Assembly: GCA_965204415.1 (NCBI GenBank) | Contig: CBDBEL010000003.1 | Location: 434,001-498,000, forward strand | Origin: Aldehydirespirator sp965204415 | Lineage (GTDB): Bacteria; Actinomycetota; Acidimicrobiia; Acidimicrobiales; Aldehydirespiratoraceae | DNA length: 64,000 nucleotides | Direction of reading: 5' to 3' | Shown: positions 16,194 through 25,265 of the stretch, one piece after another | How the letters are laid out: the number at the start of each line of letters is the position of its first letter | Position numbering within the stretch: the first letter of the stretch is position 1 | The notes under the pieces: generated by a model | Seen by the model: the letters and a program-made list of their open reading frames with translations, nothing else | Database searches by the model: none | Told to the model about the DNA's origin: nothing | Program-made: the position numbers and the translations under genes

Positions 16194-17338
16194 GCGAGAA
16201 TGAGGCGCTCGTTCGCGCCGGCAACGAGGACGTAGCGCCCGGCCAGTCGAGGAGGCGGATCCTCCGTGTCTCGGAGGTCGTGATCCTGTACGTGGCCTGC
16301 ATCTCTGCCGCACTCGTCCTGTCGGCTCTGCTGGTCGCGGCCACCGGCGGGTCCTGGCGGGCCGTGTTCGCCGCGCTGCTGGACGGAAGCGTCCGCAATC
16401 CCGGGCGCTGGGGGACGACGATCGGCGTCTTCGCCCCGCTGCTGCTGGTCGCGCTGGGCACCATCGTCAACGTCAAGGCGGGCCTGATCAACATCGGCCA
16501 GGAGGGCCAGCTCCTCATCGGCGGCGCCTTCGCCGCGTTCGTCCTGATCCACCTCGACATACCCGGAGCCCTCCTGCTCGTCGTGTCGATCCTCGTGGGC
16601 ATCACGGCAGGGGCACTCTGGGCCGGAATCGCGGCAGGACTCCGCTACTGGCGGAACGTCCCGGAGGTGTTGACGTCGCTGCTGCTGGTGCTGGTCGCAT
16701 CACAGGTGGTCGGCTACGGCTTCCGTTTCGATTCCCTGCTGCTCGAGCCCCTGTCGGAGGGCAGGTCCCTGCAAGTGCAGCAGACTCCGCTCGTCCCCGA
16801 GGGGGCCCGGCTCGAACGGGTCACGATCTTCGGGAACGAGTTCCCGGTCTCGGCGTTCGCCGCCGTCGTGTTGGCCGGCGTGATCGCCTTCCTCGTCGCC
16901 CACACGGTGTGGGGCCTGCGCATCCGGGCGCTCGGCCGCAACCCGAGGGTGGCCCACCGCGCCGGCGTGTCGGCGGCCCGGTTCGGCATGGGCTCGATGC
17001 TCGCCTCCGGGGCGATGGCCGGACTGGCCGGTGCCTTCATGCTCACCGGCGGCGACTTCGGCGCCTACCGCTACAGCCCCGGCTTTGCGGTGAACATCGG
17101 CTGGACGGGCCTTCTGGTGGCGCTGGTCTCCCGGGGGCGGGCGCTGTTCGCGATCCCGATCGCCTTCGTGTTCGCCTCGCTTCGAACGGGCTCAGGCTTC
17201 CTGGCGGCCACCGGCGTCGAACGCCGTATCACCGACGTGGTCCAGGCGCTGCTGGTACTGGCCCTGCTCGTCCCCGCGGCGATCCTCTTCATCCGCGAGC
17301 GCCGCCGGGCCGCAGCCGCAACCGAGGCCCGCACATGA
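16190..17338 (+). CDS. ABC transporter permease (BMP-type importer), first subunit
   Basis: The GTG at 16190 overlaps the ATPase stop (GTGA). The 382-residue protein has about nine membrane segments and the branched-chain/ribose permease family motif LVALGTIVNVKAGLINIGQEGQLLIGG, followed by LRIRALGRNPRVAHRAGVSAARF, the cytoplasmic coupling helix that contacts the ATPase. It ends in a short basic tail (RERRRAAAATEART) whose codons are duplicated downstream. It pairs with the second permease at 17400. In family members the two permeases form a heterodimeric channel for nucleosides or related compounds. Confidence 0.92.
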   Translation: MSENEALVRAGNEDVAPGQSRRRILRVSEVVILYVACISAALVLSALLVAATGGSWRAVFAALLDGSVRNPGRWGTTIGVFAPLLLVALGTIVNVKAGLINIGQEGQLLIGGAFAAFVLIHLDIPGALLLVVSILVGITAGALWAGIAAGLRYWRNVPEVLTSLLLVLVASQVVGYGFRFDSLLLEPLSEGRSLQVQQTPLVPEGARLERVTIFGNEFPVSAFAAVVLAGVIAFLVAHTVWGLRIRALGRNPRVAHRAGVSAARFGMGSMLASGAMAGLAGAFMLTGGDFGAYRYSPGFAVNIGWTGLLVALVSRGRALFAIPIAFVFASLRTGSGFLAATGVERRITDVVQALLVLALLVPAAILFIRERRRAAAATEART

Positions 17339-17409
17339 GCGGCTCCGAACCGGCACCACAGCCGCGGCGAGACCCCCGCCAACCAACCGAGGCCCGCACA
17401 TGAGCGGCT
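17319..17409. repeat. Direct repeat at permease junction creating a 22-codon mini-ORF
   Basis: A 26-base segment covering the end of permease 1 plus an ATG start occurs at 17319-17344 and again, identically, at 17384-17409. The first ATG (17335) overlaps the permease 1 stop and opens a 22-codon frame MSGSEPAPQPRRDPRQPTEART that ends at 17401-17403, overlapping the true ATG of permease 2. Both junctions are therefore ATGA, keeping coupling intact. Confidence 0.75.
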
Positions 17410-18335
17410 TCTTCTCCGGGTTGGCCGACGTGTTGACCAGCGAACCGGCGTACATCAGCGCGGCTGCCGTGGCTGCGCTGCTCGCGTTCGGGGCGTGCGG
17501 CGAATGGATCGCCGAGCGGTCGGGCGCGATCAACATCTCCGTCGAGGCCATGATGCTTGCAGGCGCCTTCGGCGCCACCATGGGGTATCACCTCACGGAG
17601 TACTTCACCGTCGGTGCTCTATTCGGCGTCGGCGCCGGGGTGCTGGTGGCGATCTGCCAGGCCGAGTTCAGCCACCGGCTCACCGCTGACCAGTTCGTCG
17701 TCGGCCTGTCGTTGAACATTCTTGTCCTGGGCCTGGCCGGGTACCTCGAGGACGTGATCAAGCCCGACACGAGACGGGCCTCGACAGTCGACATCCCGGT
17801 GCTGTCCGAATTGCCGCTGGTCGGGGAGGCCCTGTTCGGCCAGCCGTGGCTCTTCTACCTGATCTACCCCCTCGTGCCGGTCTGCTGGTGGCTGGTCTAC
17901 CGGACCGGCTGGGGCCTGGAGGTCCGGGCCGTGGGCGGCAGCCCGCAGTCGGCCGACGTGTCGGGAATCGACGTGAACCGGCGGCGCCGGCAGTCGATCT
18001 ACGTCGTCGGCGCGACCTCGGGGCTCGGCGGCGCCTACCTGTCCCTGGCCCTCGTGGGCAGCTTCGAGGATGACATCGTCGGCGGCCGCGGCTTCATCGC
18101 GATGGCGGCGGTCGTGTTCGGCGGCTGGACCCTGCGGGGCAGCATCGCCGGATGCCTGCTGTTCGGGACGGTGCTGTCGTTCCGGCTGTCGTTGCCGGTG
18201 CTGGGCTACGAGATCAACAACGAGCTGCTGACCGCGTTGCCGGCCATCGCGCCGATCGTGGGCATGGCCGTGTTCGCCCACCGGGTGCGTGCACCGGCCG
18301 CGCTGGGCCATCCGTTCATCCGGGGATTGCGCTGA
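17400..18335 (+). CDS. ABC transporter permease (BMP-type importer), second subunit
   Basis: The 311-residue protein has about eight membrane spans and the paired family motifs SGAINISVEAMMLAGAFGA near residues 40-60 and LEVRAVGGSPQSADVSGID, the coupling helix. It completes a four-gene importer with the lipoprotein, ATPase and first permease. The start is the second copy of a duplicated MSG start sequence. A 163-base gap with a small GCGCAC-gcga-GTGCGC hairpin (18460-18475) separates it from the aminotransferase, which may still belong to the operon. Confidence 0.92.
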   Translation: MSGFFSGLADVLTSEPAYISAAAVAALLAFGACGEWIAERSGAINISVEAMMLAGAFGATMGYHLTEYFTVGALFGVGAGVLVAICQAEFSHRLTADQFVVGLSLNILVLGLAGYLEDVIKPDTRRASTVDIPVLSELPLVGEALFGQPWLFYLIYPLVPVCWWLVYRTGWGLEVRAVGGSPQSADVSGIDVNRRRRQSIYVVGATSGLGGAYLSLALVGSFEDDIVGGRGFIAMAAVVFGGWTLRGSIAGCLLFGTVLSFRLSLPVLGYEINNELLTALPAIAPIVGMAVFAHRVRAPAALGHPFIRGLR

Positions 18336-18498
18336 CACCCGGTTGCCGCCGTTGCTTGGACAGCCCGCGGCGACGGGGCTACGGTGAGCGGGCGGTACGT
18401 GAGTAGAACTCCAGCGCCGCCTTCGGGGCTGGGTCGAAGTCGCTCATTCTCATGACGCCGCGCACGCGAGTGCGCATGCGGCAACCAGGAGGACAGCG

Positions 18499-19902
18499 AT
18501 GACCCAGACGGACACCGGCTTGGATCTCGATGCGATCAATCGGGACGACGCCCACCACATCCACCCGTGGACCGACTTCGCGGCTCGGGCCACGACGCCT
18601 CCCGAAGTGATCGTCTCCGGGAAGGGGCCGTACATCGAGACTGCCTCCGGAACCCGCCTCCTCGACGCCAACGGCGGCGGGCTGTCGGCGGTGACCCTCG
18701 GCTACGGCAACACCGAGATCGCCGATGCCATCGCCGACCAGGTGCGCCAGCTCCAGTTCTACTCCCACTTCGGCCAGTTCACCGCGCCCCCGGCAGCCGA
18801 GTTGGCCGCGGTGCTGGCCGGTCTGGCGCCCGCCCACATCAACCATGCCCATTTCGGCACCAGCGGCTCGATCGCCAACGAGACGGCCATCCGGCTGATC
18901 CACTTCTACTTCAACCAGCTCGGCAAGCCGGACAAGAAGGACGTGATCGCGCTCAACCGCGGGTACCACGGCAGCACGCTGCTGAGCGCCTCCCTCACCG
19001 GCATCGACTTCTTCCGCCTCGGCTTCGACACCCTTGCCGAACGGATACATCACCTGCCCGCCCCGGATCCCTATCACCGGCCCGCCGGCTCGACCGTCGA
19101 AGAGTTCTGCGACGCCCAGATCGACGGTCTCCGGGCCAAGATCTCCGAGATCGGCCCCGACCGGGTTGCGTGCATGATCGCCGAGCCGATCATGACGGTC
19201 GGCGGGGTCGTGACCCCGCCTCCCGGATACCTCCGGCGGGCCCAAGCGGTCTGCCGCGAGCACGACGTGCTGTTCGTGGCCGACGAGGTCGTCACCGGCT
19301 TCGGTCGCCTCGGCGAGTACTTCTGCGCGGAGGCGGTCTTCGGAGCAAGGCCTGATGTGATCACCTGCGCCAAGGGCCTCACATCCGGTTACCTGCCCCT
19401 GTCGGCGACCCTCGTGTCCGACGAGATCCACGAAGTCATCAGCGTTCCCCAGGTGCCCGGCGGGCTTCTCACCCACGGCTTCACGTACTCGGGCCATCCC
19501 GTGGTTTGCGCGGCCGCCCTCAAGGTGATCGAGATCATGGAGCGCGACGACATCTGCGGCCACGTCCGCGAGGTCGGGCCCTACTTCGAGGAGCAGCTGG
19601 CGACACTGGCGGACATCCCGATGGTGGGCGACATCCGGGGCAGCCACATGATCAACGCGGTCGAGCTGGTGGCTGATCGTGAGACCCGGGCGCCCTTCGC
19701 CCACTCCGTGGACATAAGCAGGCGGATCGCGCGCCACGCCCAAGCCCGCGGCGCGATGATCCGGCCGATGCAGAACATCGTCATCATCGCGCCGCCCATC
19801 GTGCTCACCCGGGCCGAGATCGACACGCTGGTCAAGGTGCTGGGCGACAGCATCGAGGCCACCGCCAAGGACCTCGCGGCCGAAGGCGTCTGGCACGGCT
19901 GA
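18499..19902 (+). CDS. Class III aminotransferase
   Basis: The ATG follows an AGGAGGA ribosome site. The 467-residue enzyme has the class III pattern: HFGTSGSIANETAIR, YHGSTLLSAS, MIAEPIMTVGG, VADEVVTGFGR and Schiff-base K292 in TCAKGLTSGY. It is a paralogue of the enzyme at 1340-2794 and the C-terminal remnant at 11617 belongs to the same family. Lying directly after a complete importer, it probably acts on the imported amine or on its breakdown product. Known relatives use omega-amino acids, diamines or taurine with pyruvate or 2-oxoglutarate; the substrate is not resolved. Confidence 0.9.
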   Translation: MTQTDTGLDLDAINRDDAHHIHPWTDFAARATTPPEVIVSGKGPYIETASGTRLLDANGGGLSAVTLGYGNTEIADAIADQVRQLQFYSHFGQFTAPPAAELAAVLAGLAPAHINHAHFGTSGSIANETAIRLIHFYFNQLGKPDKKDVIALNRGYHGSTLLSASLTGIDFFRLGFDTLAERIHHLPAPDPYHRPAGSTVEEFCDAQIDGLRAKISEIGPDRVACMIAEPIMTVGGVVTPPPGYLRRAQAVCREHDVLFVADEVVTGFGRLGEYFCAEAVFGARPDVITCAKGLTSGYLPLSATLVSDEIHEVISVPQVPGGLLTHGFTYSGHPVVCAAALKVIEIMERDDICGHVREVGPYFEEQLATLADIPMVGDIRGSHMINAVELVADRETRAPFAHSVDISRRIARHAQARGAMIRPMQNIVIIAPPIVLTRAEIDTLVKVLGDSIEATAKDLAAEGVWHG

Positions 19903-19962
19903 AGGTCGTTCGGTGCCCGCCTCCCAGGTCCCTGCTGGCACGCCGCCCCGCTGAGCGAGCCC

Positions 19963-22179
19963 ATGGAGATCGTCGGCTACAGCGACCCGTTGACCGTGCG
20001 GCCAACGGACTCGATCCGGTTCATGGTGTCCACCTCCCACCGCGAGTTCCGGGCCTCGATAGTCCGGCTGATACACGGCGACATCAACCCGCTGGGCCCA
20101 GGTCTCGTAGAGCGGGAGGTGGACGCGCCCGTCGACGGCGTGTACCCGGGACGCGAGCAGTTGATCTGGCCCGGCTCGTATGTCGAGGTGCCGGACCACC
20201 CTTCGCTGAGGCCGCCGCGCCTGACCGCGATCGCTCACGTGTACCCGACAACACCCGGCAAGGGCCGCCAGGGGATCGTCACCAAGTGGTCGGAATCCAC
20301 CAGCACTGGTTACGGGCTGTTCATCGCCGACGACGGTTCGGCCGAGTTCACGGTGGGCAGCGGCGATGCGACGGTCCGGGCCACCGCGGGACACCCGCTG
20401 ACGAGCCACCGCTGGCACGTCGTGGCCGGGTGGTACGACACGGCCACGACGACCGTCGGGGTGGTGCAAGTCCCGCTGGAGCGAGCCGGGACCGATGCCG
20501 GCCACCGGTGGCACGACTCGGCGACCGGACCCGGCGGCATCGGCCACGACGAGGCACCCGTGCTGCTGGCTGCGTCATGGACGGGCGAGCGGGCCGGATG
20601 TCACTTCAACGGGAAGGTCTCGGCCCCGATGCTGATCGCCGACACCCCGCCGACACCGGAGAGCGTTCTGGAGTGGGCAGCCGGAGAGGGCCCCATGGAG
20701 GGGCTCATCGCCCGATGGGATCTGGCTGCGGGCGCCGACTCCTCGGCGGTGACCGATCGATCACGCAACGGCCTTCACGGCACCGCGGTCAACATGCCGG
20801 TCCGCGGCGTCACCGGGCACCGGTGGGCGGGACGGGCGACCCACTTCCGATTGGCCCCGGACGAGTACGACGCCATCCACTTCCACGACGACGACATCGA
20901 CGACGTCGGATGGGATCCCGACGTCGAGTGGCATGTGCCCGCCGAGCTGTCAAGCGGGGTCTACGCGCTCCGCCTCCACGCCGGGGGGTCAGCCCGGGAC
21001 TACGTACCGTTCTTCGTGGTGCCGCCGGCCGGGGAAGCAACCGCCGAGGTGGCTTTCCTGGCTCCCACGAACTCCTACTACGCGTACGCCAACGAGCGCC
21101 TGGAGGACTCTCTCGGCCCGGATTTCCAGCCGGCCTACACCGAGGATCAGGACCGCTACGACTACATGGCGGCCAACCGGCTGCTGAGCATGTACGACCG
21201 CCACTCCGACGGTTCGGGGGTGTGCTACTCGTCCCGGCTGCGACCCAACCTCACGATGCGGCCGAGCCACTACATGCGGTCCAACGGGATCCCACACCTG
21301 TTCTCCGGCGACCTGCACCTCGTCGACTGGCTGGAGCACGAGGGCTACCGGTACGACGTCCTGACCGACGAGGCGCTGCACTTCGACGGGGCCGCGCTCC
21401 TCGGGGGGTACCGGGTGGTGATCACCGGAACCCACCCGGAGTACTGGTCGGCGCAGATGCTCGACGCCCTCGGCGAGTACCTGGCCGGAGGCGGGCGGCT
21501 GATGTACCTCGGCGGCAACGGGTTCTACTGGGTCACGGCCTTCGACCCCGAGCGCCCCCACGTCATCGAGATACGCCGGACTCCGGGAACGACCAGGGCG
21601 TGGGAGGCGGCGCCCGGGGAGTACCACCTGTCGAGCACCGGCGAGCCCGGCGGTCTCTGGCGCCACCGCGGTCGGGAACCCCAGAAGCTGCTGGGCGTCG
21701 GCTTCACCGCCCAGGGGTTCGACCGCAACGCTCCGTACTACGTCAATCCCGGCCTCGACGCGCGAGCGGCCTTCGTGTTCGACGGCCTCCACGCCCCCGG
21801 CGGCAAGTTCGGTGACCATCCGTCCCTCGTCCTGCGCCACGGCGCCGCCGGATTCGAGCTCGACCGGGCCGACTACGTCCTCGGCACGCCGGTGGGCACG
21901 CTGCTGCTGGCCTCGACCCGCAATTCCGACTTCTCGGACTCGTACCAGCATGTGGTCGAGGAGATCATGATGAGCAACTCGCGCCAGGGCGCCACCGTCA
22001 ACGAGCTCGTCCGCGCCGACATGGTGATGGTGCCGTACCCGCAGGGAGGGGCGGTGTTCTCGGTGGGCTCGATCTCGTGGTGCGGCGGGCTGTCCGTCGA
22101 CGACTACGGCAGCGACGTCTCCGTTGTCACCCGCAACGTGCTCGACACTTTCCTGCGTGAGGACTGGAGCCTGTCGTAA
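19963..22179 (+). CDS. N,N-dimethylformamidase large-subunit-like protein
   Basis: The 738-residue protein follows the layout of dimethylformamidase large subunits. An N-terminal region with a LamG-like sandwich (about 70-260: GIVTKWSES, DRSRNGLHGTAVN) precedes a C-terminal domain with FLAPTNSYYAYANERL, GIPHLFSGDLHLVDWLEHEGYRYDV, ITGTHPEYWS and YLGGNGFYWV. These Tyr/His-rich stretches correspond to the region that holds the tyrosine- and glutamate-ligated mononuclear iron in the characterised enzyme, which hydrolyses DMF to dimethylamine and formate. No separate small subunit gene is visible beside it. It follows the importer and aminotransferase, so it may hydrolyse an amide bond in the imported compound. 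A different amide from DMF is likely. Confidence 0.8.
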   Translation: MEIVGYSDPLTVRPTDSIRFMVSTSHREFRASIVRLIHGDINPLGPGLVEREVDAPVDGVYPGREQLIWPGSYVEVPDHPSLRPPRLTAIAHVYPTTPGKGRQGIVTKWSESTSTGYGLFIADDGSAEFTVGSGDATVRATAGHPLTSHRWHVVAGWYDTATTTVGVVQVPLERAGTDAGHRWHDSATGPGGIGHDEAPVLLAASWTGERAGCHFNGKVSAPMLIADTPPTPESVLEWAAGEGPMEGLIARWDLAAGADSSAVTDRSRNGLHGTAVNMPVRGVTGHRWAGRATHFRLAPDEYDAIHFHDDDIDDVGWDPDVEWHVPAELSSGVYALRLHAGGSARDYVPFFVVPPAGEATAEVAFLAPTNSYYAYANERLEDSLGPDFQPAYTEDQDRYDYMAANRLLSMYDRHSDGSGVCYSSRLRPNLTMRPSHYMRSNGIPHLFSGDLHLVDWLEHEGYRYDVLTDEALHFDGAALLGGYRVVITGTHPEYWSAQMLDALGEYLAGGGRLMYLGGNGFYWVTAFDPERPHVIEIRRTPGTTRAWEAAPGEYHLSSTGEPGGLWRHRGREPQKLLGVGFTAQGFDRNAPYYVNPGLDARAAFVFDGLHAPGGKFGDHPSLVLRHGAAGFELDRADYVLGTPVGTLLLASTRNSDFSDSYQHVVEEIMMSNSRQGATVNELVRADMVMVPYPQGGAVFSVGSISWCGGLSVDDYGSDVSVVTRNVLDTFLREDWSLS

Positions 22180-22199
22180 CGGTCAGGGCAAGAGTCACT

Positions 22200-22241
22200 C
22201 CCGCTCTTGTTCGCTGCGCTCTCGCGCCGCCCGGCCTCTGG
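22200..22241. repeat. Dispersed intergenic repeat, copy B (short)
   Basis: The shared block ccgctcttgttcgctgcgct is at 22201-22220 and is followed by a short tail ending ggcctctgg that also ends copy A. The middle hairpin block present in copies A and C is absent, so this copy is internally deleted. It lies between the convergent ends of the dimethylformamidase-like gene and the MDR oxidoreductase. Confidence 0.55.
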
Positions 22242-22336
22242 TGGTGTGGTCGCGGACTTGGTCGGGGCACCTTGGATCAGCCGCAGGGGTGAGCTTCGAC
22301 CCGTTACGCCGCCCTAGTCATTTCGTCGACGCAGCG

Positions 22337-23383
22337 CTAGGGACGCAGGAGGATCTTTCCGAAGAAGTCGCTGTCCTGCATCTTCTGCTGGGCCGCGCCG
22401 GCCTCGGTGAGCGGGAACTCCGAGTCGACCACCGCGGTGAACCGGCCCGAGGCGACCCCCTCACAGAACGTGTCCCAAAGCGGCCCCACCGCCTCGGGAC
22501 GGTAGAGATCGGATCCGATGATCCTGATTCCCATGTGGAACAGGTGGCCCAGCGACCCGATGGTGGCGGTGTCGCCCGAGGCGTTGCCGGTGTTGACGAG
22601 CCGGCCCCTGATGGCCAGCGCGAACAGCGACTGGGTGAACAGGGCGGTGCCCACATGGTCGAACACCATGTCCACCCCCCGGCCGCCGGTCACCTCCATG
22701 GCCCAGCCGGTCACATCGCCGGTCCGGTTGTTGAGCGCATGGTCGGCGCCGAGCTCCAGGGCCTGCTCGCACTTGGCGTCGGTGCCGGCCGTGGCCAGCA
22801 CGGTGGCGCCGGCATTCTTGGCCAGCTGGATCCCGGCCACCGACACTCCCGAACCTGCGGCGTGGATCATCACCGTCTCGCCTGCGGTGAGCTCGCCCGC
22901 GGTGAACAGGGCGTTGCCCGCGGTCATCCACACCGTGGGGAAGGTGACCGCCTGCTCCATCGTGATCTGGTCAGGCACCCGGTAGCAGTGCGAGGCCGGC
23001 ACCAGGCACTTCTCGGCGTAGCCGCCGTCGAGGGTGGCCCCCAGGATGCCTAGCTCGCGGTACGGGTCCCCCATGCCCGCGTACTTGGAGTTGTCGGCCA
23101 CGCCCACCATCGAAGCATCCGCGATCACCCGGTCGCCGGGCTGCCACTGGGTCACCTCGGAGCCGGTCTCCGACACCACGCCGGCGATGTCCATGCCGGC
23201 GATGTGGGGGAAGGAGAACCCCGGCGCGTGGTACCAGCCGTTGCGCTGCGACACATCGAGCCGGTTCAGAGCCGTGACCGTCACGTCGAGGACCACGTCG
23301 CCCGGGCCTGGAACCGGGTCGTCGACGTCGGTGTACTCCAGCACCTCAGGTCCCCCAGAGGCGCGGTACAGCATCGCCTTCAT
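22337..23383 (-). CDS. Zinc-independent MDR oxidoreductase (quinone reductase-like)
   Basis: The 348-residue medium-chain reductase opens MKAMLYRASGGPEVLEY, has the PHIAGMDIAGVV segment and a Rossmann-type AAGSGVSVAGIQLAKNAGA nucleotide-binding region. The catalytic-zinc and structural-zinc cysteines of alcohol dehydrogenases are missing, so it belongs to the quinone oxidoreductase / enoyl reductase branch and would use NADPH. It reduces an activated double bond or a quinone; the substrate is unknown. It stands alone between two intergenic repeat copies and converges with the dimethylformamidase-like gene. Confidence 0.87.
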   Translation of the reverse strand: MKAMLYRASGGPEVLEYTDVDDPVPGPGDVVLDVTVTALNRLDVSQRNGWYHAPGFSFPHIAGMDIAGVVSETGSEVTQWQPGDRVIADASMVGVADNSKYAGMGDPYRELGILGATLDGGYAEKCLVPASHCYRVPDQITMEQAVTFPTVWMTAGNALFTAGELTAGETVMIHAAGSGVSVAGIQLAKNAGATVLATAGTDAKCEQALELGADHALNNRTGDVTGWAMEVTGGRGVDMVFDHVGTALFTQSLFALAIRGRLVNTGNASGDTATIGSLGHLFHMGIRIIGSDLYRPEAVGPLWDTFCEGVASGRFTAVVDSEFPLTEAGAAQQKMQDSDFFGKILLRP

Positions 23384-23483
23384 AGGTCAGCCGACCCTTC
23401 CTTGAGTCTCGGGCAGCCTCAAGCAGCCGCCCTTAGAGCGCCCGCAAATAGGTGAGGGACTGTCGCGCCGCAGCGGTGTCATT

Positions 23484-23572
23484 CCCGCTCTTGTTCGCTG
23501 CGCTCACGGGCCGCTCGGGCCACGGCCTCGCGCCGTATGGGCCGCGTTCGCTCGCCTATTCGCTCGGCCTCT
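23484..23572. repeat. Dispersed intergenic repeat, copy C
   Basis: Carries all three blocks of copy A in the same order: ccgctcttgttcgctgcgct (23485-23504), the hairpin block cacggcctcgcgccgt (23521-23536) and cgctcggcctct (23561-23572). Spacing between blocks differs from copy A. It lies between the MDR gene and the downstream end of a VOC gene. Confidence 0.6.
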
Positions 23573-23582
23573 CAGCGGTGTC

Positions 23583-23951
23583 TCAGCCGTGGCCCTCGTC
23601 GGGGGTGGCGCCCCACTCGATGACCTGGAGCATGTTGCCGTCGGGGTCGGCGACGGTGCCGATGAGCCCGAAGGGCATCTGCTCGACCTCGCGGACCCAG
23701 CTGACCCCCTGATCGTTGAGGTGCGCCTCGACGCCCCGGCAGTCACCTACGTCGAGGTTGAGGATTATCCGGTGGCCGTTCTCGTTGGGACCCGACACCT
23801 CGCTGTGCTCCTCGATGAAGAGCTGGATGCCGCCGAACACGAATGCACCCATCTCGTTCTCGTCGGGACCGAAGCAGGCCCGGTACCAGTCCTTCATGGC
23901 GTCGACCTGCGACGACCCCACGAGAATGCTGCCCAGGTTCGGTGCTGACAT
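23583..23951 (-). CDS. VOC-fold protein
   Basis: The 122-residue single-domain protein has a glyoxalase-like layout: a hydrophobic first strand, DAMKDWYRACFG after helix 1, GHRIILNLDV, and the terminal TVADPDGNMLQVIEW strand with the family's glutamate near the end. Proteins of this kind act as isomerases, dioxygenases or resistance and binding proteins. It is transcribed alone, away from the enolase-superfamily gene at 24096. No specific function can be given. Confidence 0.8.
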   Translation of the reverse strand: MSAPNLGSILVGSSQVDAMKDWYRACFGPDENEMGAFVFGGIQLFIEEHSEVSGPNENGHRIILNLDVGDCRGVEAHLNDQGVSWVREVEQMPFGLIGTVADPDGNMLQVIEWGATPDEGHG

Positions 23952-24095
23952 GACTATTCCCCCTGCTGTGGTGAGCTGTTAGCCGGACGGTACGCCCTGA
24001 GGACCATCGCGGGCAAGCCCGGCACGGTCGCCCCCGCCCGGAGGGCGTCGCCGCCGGATCGGAACGGATCCCCGGTGACGTGAAAGGATTAGGGG

Positions 24096-25247
24096 GTGAG
24101 GATCGCCAGCGCCGAGGCGGTCGGATTCACCTTCGACCACGACCGGGAGCCGCTCTCGTACTGCCTGGTCCGGGTGACCACCGACGATGGGATCGTCGGA
24201 TGGGGCGAGGCCTGCGACAGCTTCGGCCTGACCTACGCGTCGGTCGTAGAAGCGGCCATGGCCGACGCCTTCGCGCCCCTGCTGGTGGGCGAGGAGCTCG
24301 ACAGCATCGACCGGCTCATGCACAAGCTCCGCAGCTGGACCCGGCGCCGCCTCGGCCACACGTGGGTAGCCTCCCAGGCCCTGAGCGGCCTGGAACTGGC
24401 CATGCAGGACGCGCTCGGAAAGGCCCGGGGCGAGCCGGTGGCGGTGATGCTGGGCGGATCGCTGGAGGCGGTGCCGGTCTACGCGTCGAGCGTCTTTCTG
24501 GGGGAGGGCGATCCCGACTGGCATCTCGAGATGCTCGACCCCCTTCTACGGGCCGGCGTCAAGGCCGTGAAGAAGCGCATCGGCGTCGACTACCAGAGCG
24601 ATCTGGAGACCCTGGCGGGACTGCGGGAGCGTCTCGACCCGGCGGTGGCCCTGATGATCGACGGCAACGAGAACTTCACCGTCGACACCGCCTTGGTTGT
24701 CGCCGAGAGGCTGGCCGAGTTGGGAATCGAGTGGTTCGAGGAGCCCGTGCTGCAGGAGTCGCCCCCGGCGATGGATGCGGTGGCGGCCCGATCGCCGGTG
24801 CCGATCGCCTGCGGGGAGCACATGTTCGGCCTGGCCGACTTCGAGGAGGCGATCCGCAGGAACTGGGCCCGGTTCCTGCAGCCTGACGCCTCGACATGCG
24901 GGGGTCTGGCCGAGGCGATGCGCATCGCGGAAGCGGGACAGAGCGCCGGTGTCCGGGTGGTGCCCCACACTGCCTCGGGCCCGGTCGCGCTGGCAGCCAA
25001 CCTTCACCTGGCCGCGGCGGTGCCGTCGATCGACCTGCTCGAGTATCCCTACCCGCTGGCCGAGTGCTGGGCCACGATCGCTCCCGGGTGCCCGCTGTTG
25101 CCCGAGGCTGTGGCCGGCGGAGCGCTCACGCCGCCCGATCGGCCGGGCCTCGGGATCGAGATCGACTACGAGGCCGTGAAGTCCCGCCCGTACCGGGCTC
25201 CAGCTCCCCGCAGCGGTCCCTCCGCACAGTTCGCCGGCAACGTCTGA
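24096..25247 (+). CDS. Enolase-superfamily dehydratase/racemase (mandelate racemase-like)
   Basis: The start is GTG at 24096 after an AGGATTAGGG stretch. The 383-residue protein has the capping domain (IVGWGEACDSFG) and barrel of the mandelate racemase group. Metal ligands are visible as the Asp in MIDGNENF, the Glu in WFEEPV and the Glu in CGEHMFG. The His-Asp dyad is present (FLQPDAST and VPHTASGP). At the usual KxK base motif the sequence is AVKKRIG, so the second lysine is replaced by arginine. Members dehydrate sugar acids or racemise hydroxy acids. It is followed at 18 bases by a VOC gene and lies near a sugar kinase and polyol dehydrogenase, which favours a sugar-acid substrate. Confidence 0.87.
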   Translation: MRIASAEAVGFTFDHDREPLSYCLVRVTTDDGIVGWGEACDSFGLTYASVVEAAMADAFAPLLVGEELDSIDRLMHKLRSWTRRRLGHTWVASQALSGLELAMQDALGKARGEPVAVMLGGSLEAVPVYASSVFLGEGDPDWHLEMLDPLLRAGVKAVKKRIGVDYQSDLETLAGLRERLDPAVALMIDGNENFTVDTALVVAERLAELGIEWFEEPVLQESPPAMDAVAARSPVPIACGEHMFGLADFEEAIRRNWARFLQPDASTCGGLAEAMRIAEAGQSAGVRVVPHTASGPVALAANLHLAAAVPSIDLLEYPYPLAECWATIAPGCPLLPEAVAGGALTPPDRPGLGIEIDYEAVKSRPYRAPAPRSGPSAQFAGNV

Positions 25248-25265
25248 AACACAGGGGGTCGCGCT

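Noticed and set aside
18460..18475. Short GCGCAC-gcga-GTGCGC hairpin as terminator of the importer operon
   Set aside because: Six-base arms without a T-run in GC-rich DNA are likely by chance; not enough to call a terminator.
18379..20547. Long minus-strand frame over the aminotransferase and dimethylformamidase-like genes
   Set aside because: Antisense shadow with no recognisable domain or ribosome site.
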